Shown here: one piece after another, positions 34,854 to 47,643 of the stretch | Layout: every line of letters begins with the position of its first letter | Numbering within the stretch: position 1 is the first letter of the stretch | Assembly: GCF_000230555.1 (NCBI RefSeq) | Contig: NC_016078.1 | Location: 1,984,001 to 2,048,000, forward strand | DNA length: 64,000 nucleotides | Direction: 5' to 3' | Source: Pelagibacterium halotolerans B2 | GTDB taxonomy: Bacteria; Pseudomonadota; Alphaproteobacteria; Rhizobiales; Devosiaceae | Position numbers and translations under genes: made by a program | Notes under the pieces: generated by a model | The model's input: the letters and a program-made list of their open reading frames with translations, nothing else | Databases searched by the model: none | What the model was told of the DNA's origin: nothing

Positions 34854-36830
34854 CTAGGCCGCCCGCACCGCCGGCTGCGTCCGCTCGCGAGCGCCCTCGG
34901 TGACCCGGAAGATATCGACGATGTCGTCGAGCTGGCGGGCCTGCGCCTCGGTCTGCTCGATTGCCGCGTTCGTCTCCTCGACAAGCGCGGCATTGTGCTG
35001 GGTCATCTCGTCGAGCTGGCCCACCGCCCTGTTCACTTCGGAGATGGAATCCGCCTGTTCGCGATTGGCGCTGGCGACTTCGCCCATCAATCGGGCATTG
35101 GCCATGATCGCCTCGCGCATCTGTTCGAGCATGCCCGCCGCGTCGCGTACGAGTTTCGAGCCGCCACCCACTTCGCTGGCGCTCTGTTCGATCAGCGCCT
35201 TGACCTCGGACGACGCCTGCGCCGCCGATTGCGCCAGCCGGCGCACCTCGATGGCGACGACCGCGAACCCCTTGCCCGCTTCCCCGGCCCGCGCCGCTTC
35301 CACCGAAGCGTTGAGCGCCAGAAGGTTGGTCTGGAACGCGATGTCGTCGATCATCCCGATGATTGTCGAGATCTTGCCCGAAGACGTGGTGATGCGCTCC
35401 ATGGCCGTCGTGGCCTCGCCCATCACCTCGCCGCCATTGCCGGCAAGCTCGGAAACCTCGTTGACCCGTTCGAGCGCCTGCTGCGCCCGCTGGGCGTTCG
35501 ACGCGATGGCCGCGGCCACCACTTCCATGGCCGCCGAGGTTTCCTCGATGGTCGCGGCCTGCCGCGTCGTGCGGTCGGCCAGGTCTGTGGCGCCCGAAAG
35601 GATTTCGCCCGTCGCGGTGCGCACCGAGCGCGAGGTCTGGCGCAACCGCCCGACGATCTCGGTCAATTTGTCGGCCACCGCATTGGTATCGGATTTGAGC
35701 TTGTCGAAGGCCCCGCTGTACTCGCCCGTCACCCGCCGCGTCAGGTCGGTCTGCGCCAGCGCGGCCAGCACCTCCCCGGTTTCATCGAGCCCGTTGGCGA
35801 CGGTCGAGACGAGCCCGTTCACGCTCCGGGCCAGCGCGTTAAGCTGCTCGTCGGGGAAGGTCTCGTCCACCCTGCGGCTGAAATCGCCCTCGATAGCGGC
35901 ATCGACCACCGCCCCGAACGCATCGCGCAATTGCTCCATCATGGCGGCACGCTCGGCCCGGCGCATTTCACTCGTCTGGCGTTCCGCATCGGTCATTTCG
36001 GCCACGCGGACCCCGTTCTGGCGGAACACTTCCACCGACCGCGCCATAAGCCCCACCTCGTTGCCCTGGCCGGTATAGGGCACCTGCGCGCTGACGGGGT
36101 CGGTGGCGACCTCTTCCATTGCCGCTGCCAGCCGCCCCAGCGGACGCATCAGACGGCGCGAGACGACAAGCACGATGCCTCCGGCCACGACGAGCACGGC
36201 CAGCGACAGCCCGCCCAGCAGCATCAGCACCTGATCCTGCAACGCAACGATCTTGGCCTTTTCCACGCCCACATAAAGGATGCCCAGAATATCGCCGTCG
36301 GGGCTCATGATCGGCTGATAAGCGGTGAAATAGGGATTGCCCAGGATGATGGCCTCGCCAAGGAAGGTCCGTCCGTCCATCACCACCGGATAGACGGCCC
36401 CGCTCTGGCCCAGTTCGGTTCCGATGGCGCGGGTCCCGTCGGGCTTGATGATATTGGTGGTGCGGCGCCAGAAATCCTGCGTTTCCTCGTCCCACACAAA
36501 GACGGTCGCCGTCTCCCCGGTCACCTGCGTAATCTTGTCGATCAGCGCATTGTCGGTGAATTCGGGAATGGCGGGAAGCGTTACACCGGAAACCTCGTTA
36601 TCGCTGTTCCAGACGACCTCGCCGCCCTCCACAGCGTCCGCGAGCATCGTGGCCGCCACGCGCAGGTTCGATTGCTGGTTGTCGTGCGCGGTGCGGGCGA
36701 TCTCGGATCGCAACTCGCTATCCACGAGCCAGAAAATACTTCCAATCGATAATGCAAGAACCGCGAGAAACAGAAAAACCACCGAAGTGGACAGCTTTAT
36801 GTTCTTGATACTTGGACGGGAGAATTTCAT
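34854..36830 (-). CDS. Methyl-accepting chemotaxis protein
   Basis: 658 residues. Membrane segments at about 13-33 and 200-222 flank a periplasmic sensor of about 165 residues that looks like a single Cache domain ([22 protein letters not shown]). HAMP follows, then the signalling domain with the highly conserved hairpin tip [20 protein letters not shown] and [13 protein letters not shown]. The C-terminus has no CheR-binding pentapeptide. It signals to CheA/CheW encoded elsewhere. ATG 36830 places the first membrane helix near the start; an earlier start would add 45 residues. Confidence 0.93.
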   Translation of the reverse strand: MKFSRPSIKNIKLSTSVVFLFLAVLALSIGSIFWLVDSELRSEIARTAHDNQQSNLRVAATMLADAVEGGEVVWNSDNEVSGVTLPAIPEFTDNALIDKITQVTGETATVFVWDEETQDFWRRTTNIIKPDGTRAIGTELGQSGAVYPVVMDGRTFLGEAIILGNPYFTAYQPIMSPDGDILGILYVGVEKAKIVALQDQVLMLLGGLSLAVLVVAGGIVLVVSRRLMRPLGRLAAAMEEVATDPVSAQVPYTGQGNEVGLMARSVEVFRQNGVRVAEMTDAERQTSEMRRAERAAMMEQLRDAFGAVVDAAIEGDFSRRVDETFPDEQLNALARSVNGLVSTVANGLDETGEVLAALAQTDLTRRVTGEYSGAFDKLKSDTNAVADKLTEIVGRLRQTSRSVRTATGEILSGATDLADRTTRQAATIEETSAAMEVVAAAIASNAQRAQQALERVNEVSELAGNGGEVMGEATTAMERITTSSGKISTIIGMIDDIAFQTNLLALNASVEAARAGEAGKGFAVVAIEVRRLAQSAAQASSEVKALIEQSASEVGGGSKLVRDAAGMLEQMREAIMANARLMGEVASANREQADSISEVNRAVGQLDEMTQHNAALVEETNAAIEQTEAQARQLDDIVDIFRVTEGARERTQPAVRAA

Positions 36831-36930
36831 GGAGCACCTGCAGCGTTTGATACGCAAACAAACAGGTATTAAAATTAAATTTTCATAAAATTCCCACTCG
36901 AATACCGCGTTTGTGAGGGCAAAAGCGCAA

Positions 36931-37395
36931 CTATACCGGCAGACTGCTCCATTCTTTGACTTCACGAATACTCAAGTTTGAGTGGATGCGCGCCACACCG
37001 GGCAGCCGCGCCACAAGTTCGCGATGCAGCCGCTCGAACGCCGCCGCATCCTGGCAGACGACCCGCAGGATATAGTCGGACTGCCCGGCCATCAGATGGC
37101 ATTCGAGAATTTCGGGGATGTCACGCACCGCCCGCTCGAACGCCTCGAACGTCTTGTCGGACTGACTGGTCAGCGAAAGCTCGATGAAGAACTGCATCGA
37201 AAGGCCCAGTTTCGAGCGATTCAGGACAGCGCGATATCCGGCGACAAACCCACGCTCCTCGAGCGCCTTGAGCCGTCTGTGACAGGCCGAAGCCGAGAGC
37301 CCCACCCGGTCTCCCAATTCCACCATCGATTGCGCGGAATCCGCCTGGATGAACCGCAGGATTTTGCGGTCGATTTCATCAATGGGCAATTTCAT
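36931..37395 (-). CDS. Lrp/AsnC-family regulator
   Basis: 154 residues. N-terminal winged helix ([39 protein letters not shown]) and C-terminal RAM/AsnC ligand domain ([19 protein letters not shown]). It is divergent from alanine dehydrogenase, the arrangement known for AldR/AlaR-type activators that respond to alanine. ATG 37395 (MKLPIDEID) is preferred over an upstream start. Confidence 0.93.
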   Translation of the reverse strand: MKLPIDEIDRKILRFIQADSAQSMVELGDRVGLSASACHRRLKALEERGFVAGYRAVLNRSKLGLSMQFFIELSLTSQSDKTFEAFERAVRDIPEILECHLMAGQSDYILRVVCQDAAAFERLHRELVARLPGVARIHSNLSIREVKEWSSLPV

Positions 37396-37517
37396 CACGC
37401 ATTCCGTCTCTTTGGCGCAATACCATCCCGTATCTCTAAATAATTGCTGCGCAATCTGCAACGCTACTGTGCCCAAGCGGCGTTACACTGTCATCTTCAC
37501 AAGAAGAGGAGATCGAC
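37396..37517. promoter_or_regulatory. Lrp-ald divergent control region
   Basis: 122 nt between divergent starts. An inverted motif ATTGCTGCGCAAT near 37441-37453 is a plausible Lrp-type site. A GAGGAGA ribosome site precedes ald at a normal distance. Confidence 0.45.
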
Positions 37518-38636
37518 ATGCGTATCGGCGTGCCGAGAGAAATCAAGAACCATGAATATCGGGTCGGCCTGACCCCGGAAAGCGCCGCCGAACTGAGCGC
37601 TGCAGGCCATGAAGTTCTTGTCGAGACCGGTGCCGGCGCCGGGATCGGCGCCACCGACGCGGCATACGAGGCCGCCGGTGCCAAAATCGCCCCCGATGCC
37701 GGGGCCGTCTTTTCGAAAAGCGAAATGATCGTCAAGGTCAAGGAACCGCAGGCCGCCGAGCGCGCCATGCTTTCCGATGGCCAGATCCTGTTTACCTATC
37801 TTCACCTCGCCCCCGATCCGCAACAGACCGCGGACCTCGTGAGATCGGGCGCCGTCTGCATTGCCTATGAGACGGTGACCGACCCGGCCGGCAGCCTGCC
37901 CCTGCTCAAGCCCATGAGCCAGGTGGCCGGGCGCATGTCCATTCAGGCCGGCGCGACGGCGCTGGAAAAATCCCATGGCGGACGCGGCGTGTTGCTGGGC
38001 GGCGTTCCCGGCGTTCACCCGGCCAAGGTGGCCGTGCTGGGCGGTGGCGTCGTGGGCTTTCACGCCGCGCAGATGGCCGTGGGCATGCAGGCCGATGTGA
38101 CAATTTTAGACAAGAGCCCCGCAGCGCTCGAACGCCTCTCGAACCATTTCGGCGCTTCGGCCCGCGTGCTCTATTCCAATCGCGCGGCGGTCGCGACCGC
38201 CATAGCCGAGGCCGATCTGGTGATCGGGGCCGTGCTGGTGCCCGGTGCGGCGGCACCCAAACTGGTGACGCGGGACATGCTGGCCACAATGCAGCCCGGC
38301 GCGGTGCTTGTCGATGTGGCCATCGATCAGGGCGGCTGTTTTGAAACCTCAAGGCCCACGACCCATGCCGACCCCACCTATGTGGTCGACGATATCGTCC
38401 ATTATTGCGTGGCCAACATGCCCGGCGGGGTGGCGCGTACATCCACCTATGCCCTCAACAACGTCACCCTGCCCTTCGCTTTGGCGCTGGCCAACAAGGG
38501 CTGGAAAAAGGCGCTGGCCGACGACACCCATCTGCGCAACGGGCTGAACGTGGCGCATGGGGCCGTGACCTGCGAACCCGTCGCCGAGGTTCTGGGGTAT
38601 GAGTACCGGCCGGCCGAGGAAGTGGTTGCGGGCTAG
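37518..38636 (+). CDS. ald: Alanine dehydrogenase
   Basis: Catalyses reversible NAD-dependent deamination of L-alanine to pyruvate and ammonia. It has 372 residues, the normal size. Signatures are MRIGVPREIKNHEYRVGLTP, IVKVKEPQ (substrate Lys), LFTYLHLAPD (His 96 region), and the Rossmann motif VLGGGVVGFHAAQMA. DVAIDQGGCFETSRPTTH is the family hallmark near residue 265-285. It is divergent from an Lrp-type regulator that probably activates it in response to alanine. Confidence 0.97.
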   Translation: MRIGVPREIKNHEYRVGLTPESAAELSAAGHEVLVETGAGAGIGATDAAYEAAGAKIAPDAGAVFSKSEMIVKVKEPQAAERAMLSDGQILFTYLHLAPDPQQTADLVRSGAVCIAYETVTDPAGSLPLLKPMSQVAGRMSIQAGATALEKSHGGRGVLLGGVPGVHPAKVAVLGGGVVGFHAAQMAVGMQADVTILDKSPAALERLSNHFGASARVLYSNRAAVATAIAEADLVIGAVLVPGAAAPKLVTRDMLATMQPGAVLVDVAIDQGGCFETSRPTTHADPTYVVDDIVHYCVANMPGGVARTSTYALNNVTLPFALALANKGWKKALADDTHLRNGLNVAHGAVTCEPVAEVLGYEYRPAEEVVAG

Positions 38637-38727
38637 AGCGTGTCCAGCAAAAGTGGAAACGGTTTTGCGGTTCGGACACGCGATAAAACAAAGGCTTAGA
38701 GCCAAGGATTTGATTCAATCAAATCCT
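38636..38727. repeat. Dispersed Rhizobiales-type repeat with two dyads
   Basis: Begins GAGCGTGTCCAGCAAAAGTGG and pairs GTGTCC with GGACAC at about 38640 and 38675. It ends in a nearly perfect 23-nt palindrome (AGGATTTGATT-C-AATCAAATCCT at 38705-38727). Elements of this design occur in many copies in Rhizobiales genomes, usually after genes. It may also end the ald transcript. Confidence 0.7.
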
Positions 38728-38916
38728 GAGCGGGTCTAGTCTGGCTTTTTGGGCATGCGATGCACCGGATTCCGGCAATAAATGCCGGAATGGCAATTGA
38801 GTACGAAACGCTCCGTCCTCACTCAACCTGCTGGCCTCCGGGACTTGTTCCCAGGGTCCAGCAGCATCTCCAAAATCGACAAACGCAAGTTTGGCCACAA
38901 TCGAATGAGGAGCGAT
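38728..38916. repeat. Repeat-rich intergenic segment
   Basis: Contains a perfect 9-bp hairpin ATTCCGGCA-ATAAA-TGCCGGAAT at 38769-38791, and a 'TCCGGGACTTGTTCCCAGGG' type block near 38836-38855 that resembles another common dispersed element. No gene seen. It follows directly on the preceding repeat. Confidence 0.5.
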
Positions 38917-40935
38917 TCACGATTTTCCGTTGGCATGCGCCAGAATGACGACGCTGCGCGGTGGCAATGTCAGCCTTGCGTTCTCGATGACGATCTCGGC
39001 ATCGATCGCCGAAACCAGCGCGACCTCGAAATTGAGTCCCTGTTCGGGTGGCAGGACGACCTCGATTTCCTCGCGCAGCCTGTTGAACCAGGCCAGCAAG
39101 ATCTCGCCCTCCTCGTGCAGGAACATCCCCAAAACGCCGGAATCCGGTCGGTTCCAGTCGTCTTCGGTCATTTCCGCCCCGTCCGCGCGGACCCACATGA
39201 CGTCCTTGAACCCGTCAGATTTCTCCCCTGTCAGGAACTTGTCGCTCCTGAAGGCCGGGTGATTGCGGCGCATGTCGGAAAGGCCGGCGACGAAATTGAC
39301 GAGGTCGCCATCGGCGTTTTCCCAGTCCAGCCAGGTGATCTCATTGTCCTGGGCATAGGCGTTGTTGTTGCCGCCCTGGCTGCGCCCGAACTCGTCGCCG
39401 GCCGTTAACATGAGTGAGCCATGCGAGACGAAAAGCGTGGCCAGTAAAGCTCTTACGTCATTTCTGCGCGCCGTGTTGATCGCCTCGTCATCGGTCTCAC
39501 CCTCGGCGCCGTTGTTCCAGGAATAATTGGCGTTGTGCCCGTCGCGATTGTCCTCGCCATTGGCGTCGTTGTGCTTGTTTTCGTAGGCAACCAGGTCGGC
39601 CAGCGTGAACCCGTCATGGGCGGCAAGGAAATTGACGCTGGCCGAGGGCTTGCGCCCGTCATGGTTGAATTGGTCGGCCGAGCCGGCCAGCTTTCCCGCC
39701 AATGCCCCGATCATGTGGTCCTCGCCACGCCAGAATTTGCGCACCGTGTCGCGGTACTGGTCGTTCCATTCGATGAACGGCTCGCCGAACTGGCCGACAT
39801 GATAGCCCCCCGGACCGGGATCCCACGGCTCGGCGATCAACAGGCAGTCCTTGAGGATGTCGTCGGTCCTGATGCGTTCGAGCAGTTCGGCATCGCGCGA
39901 GAACCCGTCCAGCGACCGCCCCAGAACCGTCGCCAGGTCGAACCGGAACCCCGCGATCCCGAATTCGGTCACCCAATAGCGTAGACTGTCGATCACAAGG
40001 TCCTGCACCGCCGGATGGTCGCAGCGCAGCGTGTTGCCGGTGCCCGCATCATTGACCAGTTCCATCGCCCCATCGACTTCGACATGGCGGTAATAGGTCA
40101 GTGCATCGAGCCCCTTCATCGAAATGACCGGCCCCTGGGAATCCCCTTCGCCCGTGTGGTTGTAAACCACGTCGAGCACCACCCTGATCCCCGCTTCGCG
40201 ATAGGTCTCGACCATATGCCGCAACGATTGCGGCCCGCGCGGGATGATGCGCGGATCGGTGGCGAAATAGGTGATGGGGTTATACCCCCACACATTGGTC
40301 AGCCCCAGCGAGGGCAGGTGCCCGTCATCGATCCACCCGGCGATCGGCATCAGTTCGACCACATCCACCCCCATATGCCTGAGGTGATCGACGACATACC
40401 CCGTCGTCATCCCCGCCAGCGTTCCCCGCAGCGGTCCCTGCACCGAAGGGTGGCGCATGGTGAAGGGGCGGACATTGAGCTCGTAGATCAGGTGCGGACG
40501 GCTCGTATCGGGCTCCCAGAGCGGCTCGCGCACCGGCCCCTGCACCAGCGCCTTGGGCACCAGAGGGGCGGTATCGACCGATTCATCGCGCGCCAGCCGC
40601 AATTTCGGGCTGCGCACGAACGTCCTGTCGATGCGCCGCGCGTAAGGATCGACCAGAAGCTTGTTGGGATCGAAATAATAGCCCTGCGCCGGATCGTACC
40701 GCCCGTCGGCGCGCAGCCCGTAGCTGGCATTTTCGCCGATCCCCGCCACATGCCCCGACCAGCGATTGGCTTGGTCACGGGTGAGCTCGATCCGGTCGGT
40801 TTCCTCGTCCTGACTGTCGAACAGGCACACCCAGATCTTTTCGGCGGTCTCTGAATAGACCCCGAAATCCACACCGGCATCGGTCACCGTCGCGCCGAGC
40901 GGCGCGGGTGAGGCAGGCTGCTTGTCTCGTGACAT
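38917..40935 (-). CDS. glgX: Glycogen debranching enzyme GlgX
   Basis: Hydrolyses alpha-1,6 branches left after phosphorylase action. It has 672 residues, normal for GlgX. N-terminal CBM48 (LGATVTDAGVDFGVYSETAEKI), then the GH13 barrel with YNHTGEG (region I), GFRFDLATVLG (nucleophile Asp), LLIAEPWDPGP (acid/base Glu) and NFLAAHDGFTLADLV (region IV). GDEFGRSQGGNNNAYAQDN is typical of the isoamylase/GlgX branch. It is the last gene of the glycogen cluster, 15 nt after pgm. Confidence 0.96.
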   Translation of the reverse strand: MSRDKQPASPAPLGATVTDAGVDFGVYSETAEKIWVCLFDSQDEETDRIELTRDQANRWSGHVAGIGENASYGLRADGRYDPAQGYYFDPNKLLVDPYARRIDRTFVRSPKLRLARDESVDTAPLVPKALVQGPVREPLWEPDTSRPHLIYELNVRPFTMRHPSVQGPLRGTLAGMTTGYVVDHLRHMGVDVVELMPIAGWIDDGHLPSLGLTNVWGYNPITYFATDPRIIPRGPQSLRHMVETYREAGIRVVLDVVYNHTGEGDSQGPVISMKGLDALTYYRHVEVDGAMELVNDAGTGNTLRCDHPAVQDLVIDSLRYWVTEFGIAGFRFDLATVLGRSLDGFSRDAELLERIRTDDILKDCLLIAEPWDPGPGGYHVGQFGEPFIEWNDQYRDTVRKFWRGEDHMIGALAGKLAGSADQFNHDGRKPSASVNFLAAHDGFTLADLVAYENKHNDANGEDNRDGHNANYSWNNGAEGETDDEAINTARRNDVRALLATLFVSHGSLMLTAGDEFGRSQGGNNNAYAQDNEITWLDWENADGDLVNFVAGLSDMRRNHPAFRSDKFLTGEKSDGFKDVMWVRADGAEMTEDDWNRPDSGVLGMFLHEEGEILLAWFNRLREEIEVVLPPEQGLNFEVALVSAIDAEIVIENARLTLPPRSVVILAHANGKS

Positions 40936-40949
40936 TTGGGGACTTTCCG

Positions 40950-44019
<3,070 letters not shown>

Positions 44020-44023
<4 letters not shown>

Positions 44024-45291
44024 TTCGAAGCAAGGTACCGGTTGATCATGGGCTGGGTGATGAGGGTGACGCCGCTCTCGGTGCGCCGGAACCATTTGGC
44101 ATCGAATTCGGGGTCCTCCCCGACCACCAGCCCTTCGGGAATTTCCACCCGCGCATCGACAACCACCTTGCTGAGTCGCACGCCGCGCCCGATGGTGCAT
44201 TGAGGCAGGACCACCGCCTCGTTGAGCTCGGAATAGGAATTGACCCGTGCGCCGGTCGCCAGCAGCGTGCGCCGCAACTGGGCACCCGAAACGATACAAT
44301 CGCCCGAAACGAGCGAGGAAATCGCCTGTCCGCGCCGTCCGTCGATATCGTGGACGAACTTGGCGGGCGGCGTGATCTCCGCATGGGTCCAGATCGGCCA
44401 TTCGCGGTCGTACAGATCGAGCTGGGGCGTGATGTCGGTGAGGTCGGTATTGGCTTCCCAATAGGCGTCGATCGTCCCCACATCCTTCCAGTAGGAAACC
44501 TGCTCGTGTTCCGAGCGCACGCAGGAGCGCGGAAACCTGTGCGCCCAGGCGGTGCCCTTTGCAACGATATGGGGAATGATGTCCTTGCCGAAATCGCGGC
44601 TCGACCCTTCGGCCGCCGCATCGCGGCGCAACTGGTCCATCAAAAATTTGGTCTCGAAGACGTAAATGCCCATCGAGGCCAGCGAGATGCCCGGCTTGTC
44701 GGGGATCGAGGGCGGGTCCTTGGGCTTTTCCATGAACTCGACGATCCGGTCGCGCCCGTCCACATGCATCACGCCGAACGCCGAAGCCTCGCTCGAGGGC
44801 ACTTCGAGACAGCCCACGGTCACGTCGGCGCCGGTGTCCACATGCTGGCGCAGCATGATCTCGTAGTCCATCTTGTAAACGTGGTCGCCGGCCAGGATGA
44901 CGATGTATTTGGTGTTGTAGTCGTCGATGATATCGATGTTCTGATAGACCGCATCGGCGGTCCCCGCATACCACATGTCCTCGGCCACCCGCTGGCTGGC
45001 CGGCAGGATGTCGAAGCTCTCGTTACGCTCGGTGCGCAGGAAGTTCCAGCCGCGCTGGAGATGCCGGATCAGGCTGTGCGCCTGATATTGGGTGGCCACC
45101 GAAATGCGGCGAATGCCCGAATTGATGGCATTGGACAGCGCAAAATCGATGATGCGCGACTTCCCCCCGAAATAGACCGCCGGCTTGGCCCGCCGGTCGG
45201 TCAATTCCATGAGCCGCGTGCCGCGCCCGCCCGCCAGGACATAGGCCATGGCGTCGCGGGCAAGCGGCGCCGGGTTCTTCTTGTCGACCAT
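44020..45291 (-). CDS. glgC: Glucose-1-phosphate adenylyltransferase GlgC
   Basis: Makes ADP-glucose from glucose-1-phosphate and ATP, the committed and allosterically regulated step. It has 423 residues. The nucleotidyltransferase motif is [29 protein letters not shown]; [13 protein letters not shown] and [12 protein letters not shown] are conserved substrate-site strands. A C-terminal left-handed beta helix is present ([14 protein letters not shown]). It is located between glgB and glgA, coupled to glgA by overlap. Confidence 0.96.
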
Positions 45292-45350
45292 GATCCTCTC
45301 CTTTGTTGCGCCTCCGGCTGGTCCCTCTCCGGCGGCGATTATTGTTTTGC

Positions 45351-47552
45351 CTATTCCGGTTCAAATTGCAGGATGAGGGTCGACAGCGGCGGCAGAACGA
45401 TTTCCGCAGTTGCCGGATAACCGAATTCATTGCCTTTGGTTGCGTTGACCACGCCCTGATTGCCGGTGTTGGAGCCGGCATACCAGCCGGCGTCGGTGTT
45501 GATGCGCTCGATCCACCGCCCCGCGGCCGGCATGGGCAGCCGGTATTTTTCGCGCGGAACCGGCGTCAGGTTCGTGATGACCACCACCGGCGCTGCATCG
45601 GGTGCCTTGCGCACCCAGGCCAAAACGGAATTGGCCTGATCGTTGGCGATGATCCATTCGAACCCCTCGGGTTCGCAATCCCGGCCGTGCAGCGCCGGGA
45701 GTTCGCGATATACGGTGTTGAGGTCCGACACCAGCCGCCGCACCCCCTCGTGGAACTGCGCGTCGAGCAGCCACCAGTCGAGCGCATGGGCCTCGTTCCA
45801 TTCCTCGCGCTGGGCGAACTCCTGCCCCATGAACAGCAGTTTCTTGCCCGGATAGCCCCACATGAAGGCGTAATAGGCGCGAAGGTTCGCAAACTTCTGC
45901 CAGTCGTCGCCCGGCATTTTCGTGAGCAACGAACCCTTGCCATGGACCACCTCGTCATGGCTGAGCGGCAGGGTGAAATTCTCCGAGAACGCGTAGAGCA
46001 GCCCGAACGTCAGGTCGTGATGATGGAAGCGGCGATGGATCGGCTCACGCTGCATGTAGCGCAGCGTGTCGTTCATGAACCCCATGTTCCACTTGAACCC
46101 GAACCCCAGCCCTTTGGCATAGGTCGGCGCGGTCACGCCCGGCCAGCTCGTCGATTCCTCCGCCACCGTGAACGTGCCGGGGTGGTTGCCATAGGTCTCC
46201 GCATTGACGCGCTGGAGGAAGGCGATCGCCTCTATATTTTCGTTGCCGCCCTGGCTGTTGGGCACCCACTGGCCCGGCTGGCGCGAATAATCCAGGTAGA
46301 GCATGGACGCCACCGCATCGACCCGCAGCCCGTCGATGTGGAATTTTTCCAGCCAGTAGAGCGCATTGTTGGTCAGAAAGCTCGAGACTTCCTTGCGCCC
46401 GAAATTGTAGATCGCCGTGTTCCAGTCCGGGTGGTAGCCCTGACGCGGATCGGCGTGTTCGTAAAGCGCGGTGCCGTCGAACTTGGCCAGTCCGTGCTCG
46501 TCGGTCGGGAAATGGGCGGGCACCCAATCGAGGATGATCCCCAGCCCCGCATTGTGGGCCGCATCGACGAACCGGGCGAACCCGGCCGGATCGCCGAACC
46601 GGGCCGTCGGCGCATACAGCCCGGTGGGCTGATAGCCCCAGCTCGGATCGTAGGGATGCTCGGAGATCGGCAGCAATTCGATATGGGTGAACCCCATGTC
46701 CGCCGCATAGGGCACAAGCTGGTCGGCAAGCTGGTCATAGCTCAAGAAGCCGCCATCGGGCCGTTTGCGCCACGAACCGAGATGGACCTCATAAACGCTC
46801 ATCGGCTCGCGCCGGTAGTCGCGCGACTTACGCGCTTCCATATAGGCGTTATCGGTCCAGGCGAACGGCGTCGGATCGGCCACCACCGAGGCGGTCTTTG
46901 GCCGCATCTCCGTTTGCTGAGCGTAGGGGTCTGCCTTGAGCGGCAGCAGGTTCCCCGCTTTGCCGAGGATCTCGTATTTGTACTGGGCGCCGGGCAGGAC
47001 GCCGGGCAGGAAGATTTCCCAGATGCCGATTTCGTTGCGCCGCCGCATCGGATGGCGCCGACCGTCCCAGTCGTTGAACGAGCCCACCACCGAAACCCGC
47101 TGCGCGTTCGGTGCCCAGACGGCGAAATGGGTGCCTTCAACGCCCTCGAATGTCATGAAATGGGCGCCCATCTTGTCGAACAGACGCAGATGGGACCCCT
47201 CGCCGATGTAATAATCGTCCATCGGGCCGAGCACCGGACCGAAGGAATAGGGATCGATCACATCCCACTCTCCCCCCTCATTGCCGGCGTGGTAGAGTAC
47301 GGGCTGAAAACGGTCCATGGCCACACGGCCTTCGAAAAATCCCGCATCGTCCCTTTTTTCCAGCTTTCCCAAGGCCTTGCCGTCGAGCGTGCGCGCCTCG
47401 ATCCATTGGGCGTGGGGCACGAGTGCACGGAGTGTCCATTGGCCGTCACTCTCGTGCAGGCCCAGAATGGAGAACGGGTCGTCGTGCTGGCCGCTCACCA
47501 CGCGAGCGATCTGTTTGGGATCGGCCTGCCAACCGGACTGCTTTTTTGCCAA
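45351..47552 (-). CDS. glgB: 1,4-alpha-glucan branching enzyme GlgB
   Basis: Introduces alpha-1,6 branches. It has 733 residues, normal for the long GlgB form with an N-terminal N1 domain and CBM48. Catalytic features are [17 protein letters not shown] (nucleophile Asp), [14 protein letters not shown] (acid/base Glu) and [15 protein letters not shown]. It lies 59 nt upstream of glgC and 91 nt downstream of glgP. A near-consensus EcfG-type promoter lies about 47 nt upstream, which could link branching to stress. Confidence 0.97.
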   Translation of the reverse strand: MAKKQSGWQADPKQIARVVSGQHDDPFSILGLHESDGQWTLRALVPHAQWIEARTLDGKALGKLEKRDDAGFFEGRVAMDRFQPVLYHAGNEGGEWDVIDPYSFGPVLGPMDDYYIGEGSHLRLFDKMGAHFMTFEGVEGTHFAVWAPNAQRVSVVGSFNDWDGRRHPMRRRNEIGIWEIFLPGVLPGAQYKYEILGKAGNLLPLKADPYAQQTEMRPKTASVVADPTPFAWTDNAYMEARKSRDYRREPMSVYEVHLGSWRKRPDGGFLSYDQLADQLVPYAADMGFTHIELLPISEHPYDPSWGYQPTGLYAPTARFGDPAGFARFVDAAHNAGLGIILDWVPAHFPTDEHGLAKFDGTALYEHADPRQGYHPDWNTAIYNFGRKEVSSFLTNNALYWLEKFHIDGLRVDAVASMLYLDYSRQPGQWVPNSQGGNENIEAIAFLQRVNAETYGNHPGTFTVAEESTSWPGVTAPTYAKGLGFGFKWNMGFMNDTLRYMQREPIHRRFHHHDLTFGLLYAFSENFTLPLSHDEVVHGKGSLLTKMPGDDWQKFANLRAYYAFMWGYPGKKLLFMGQEFAQREEWNEAHALDWWLLDAQFHEGVRRLVSDLNTVYRELPALHGRDCEPEGFEWIIANDQANSVLAWVRKAPDAAPVVVITNLTPVPREKYRLPMPAAGRWIERINTDAGWYAGSNTGNQGVVNATKGNEFGYPATAEIVLPPLSTLILQFEPE

Positions 47553-47598
47553 GTGTTCTACTCCCCCTCTGACGTCAGCGCGTCAGTGTCTTGTTATG

Positions 47599-47623
47599 AA
47601 CCCGCCAGGGACCCCTCAGTTCC
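47599..47623 (-). promoter_or_regulatory. Near-consensus EcfG-type promoter before glgB
   Basis: Minus-strand GGAAC, 16 nt, GGTT. It differs from the seven matching sites in this window only by G for C at the first -10 base. The -10 is about 47 nt from the glgB start. A chance match is quite possible. Confidence 0.3.
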
Positions 47624-47643
47624 GGCGTCCCGCAGTCAAATCG

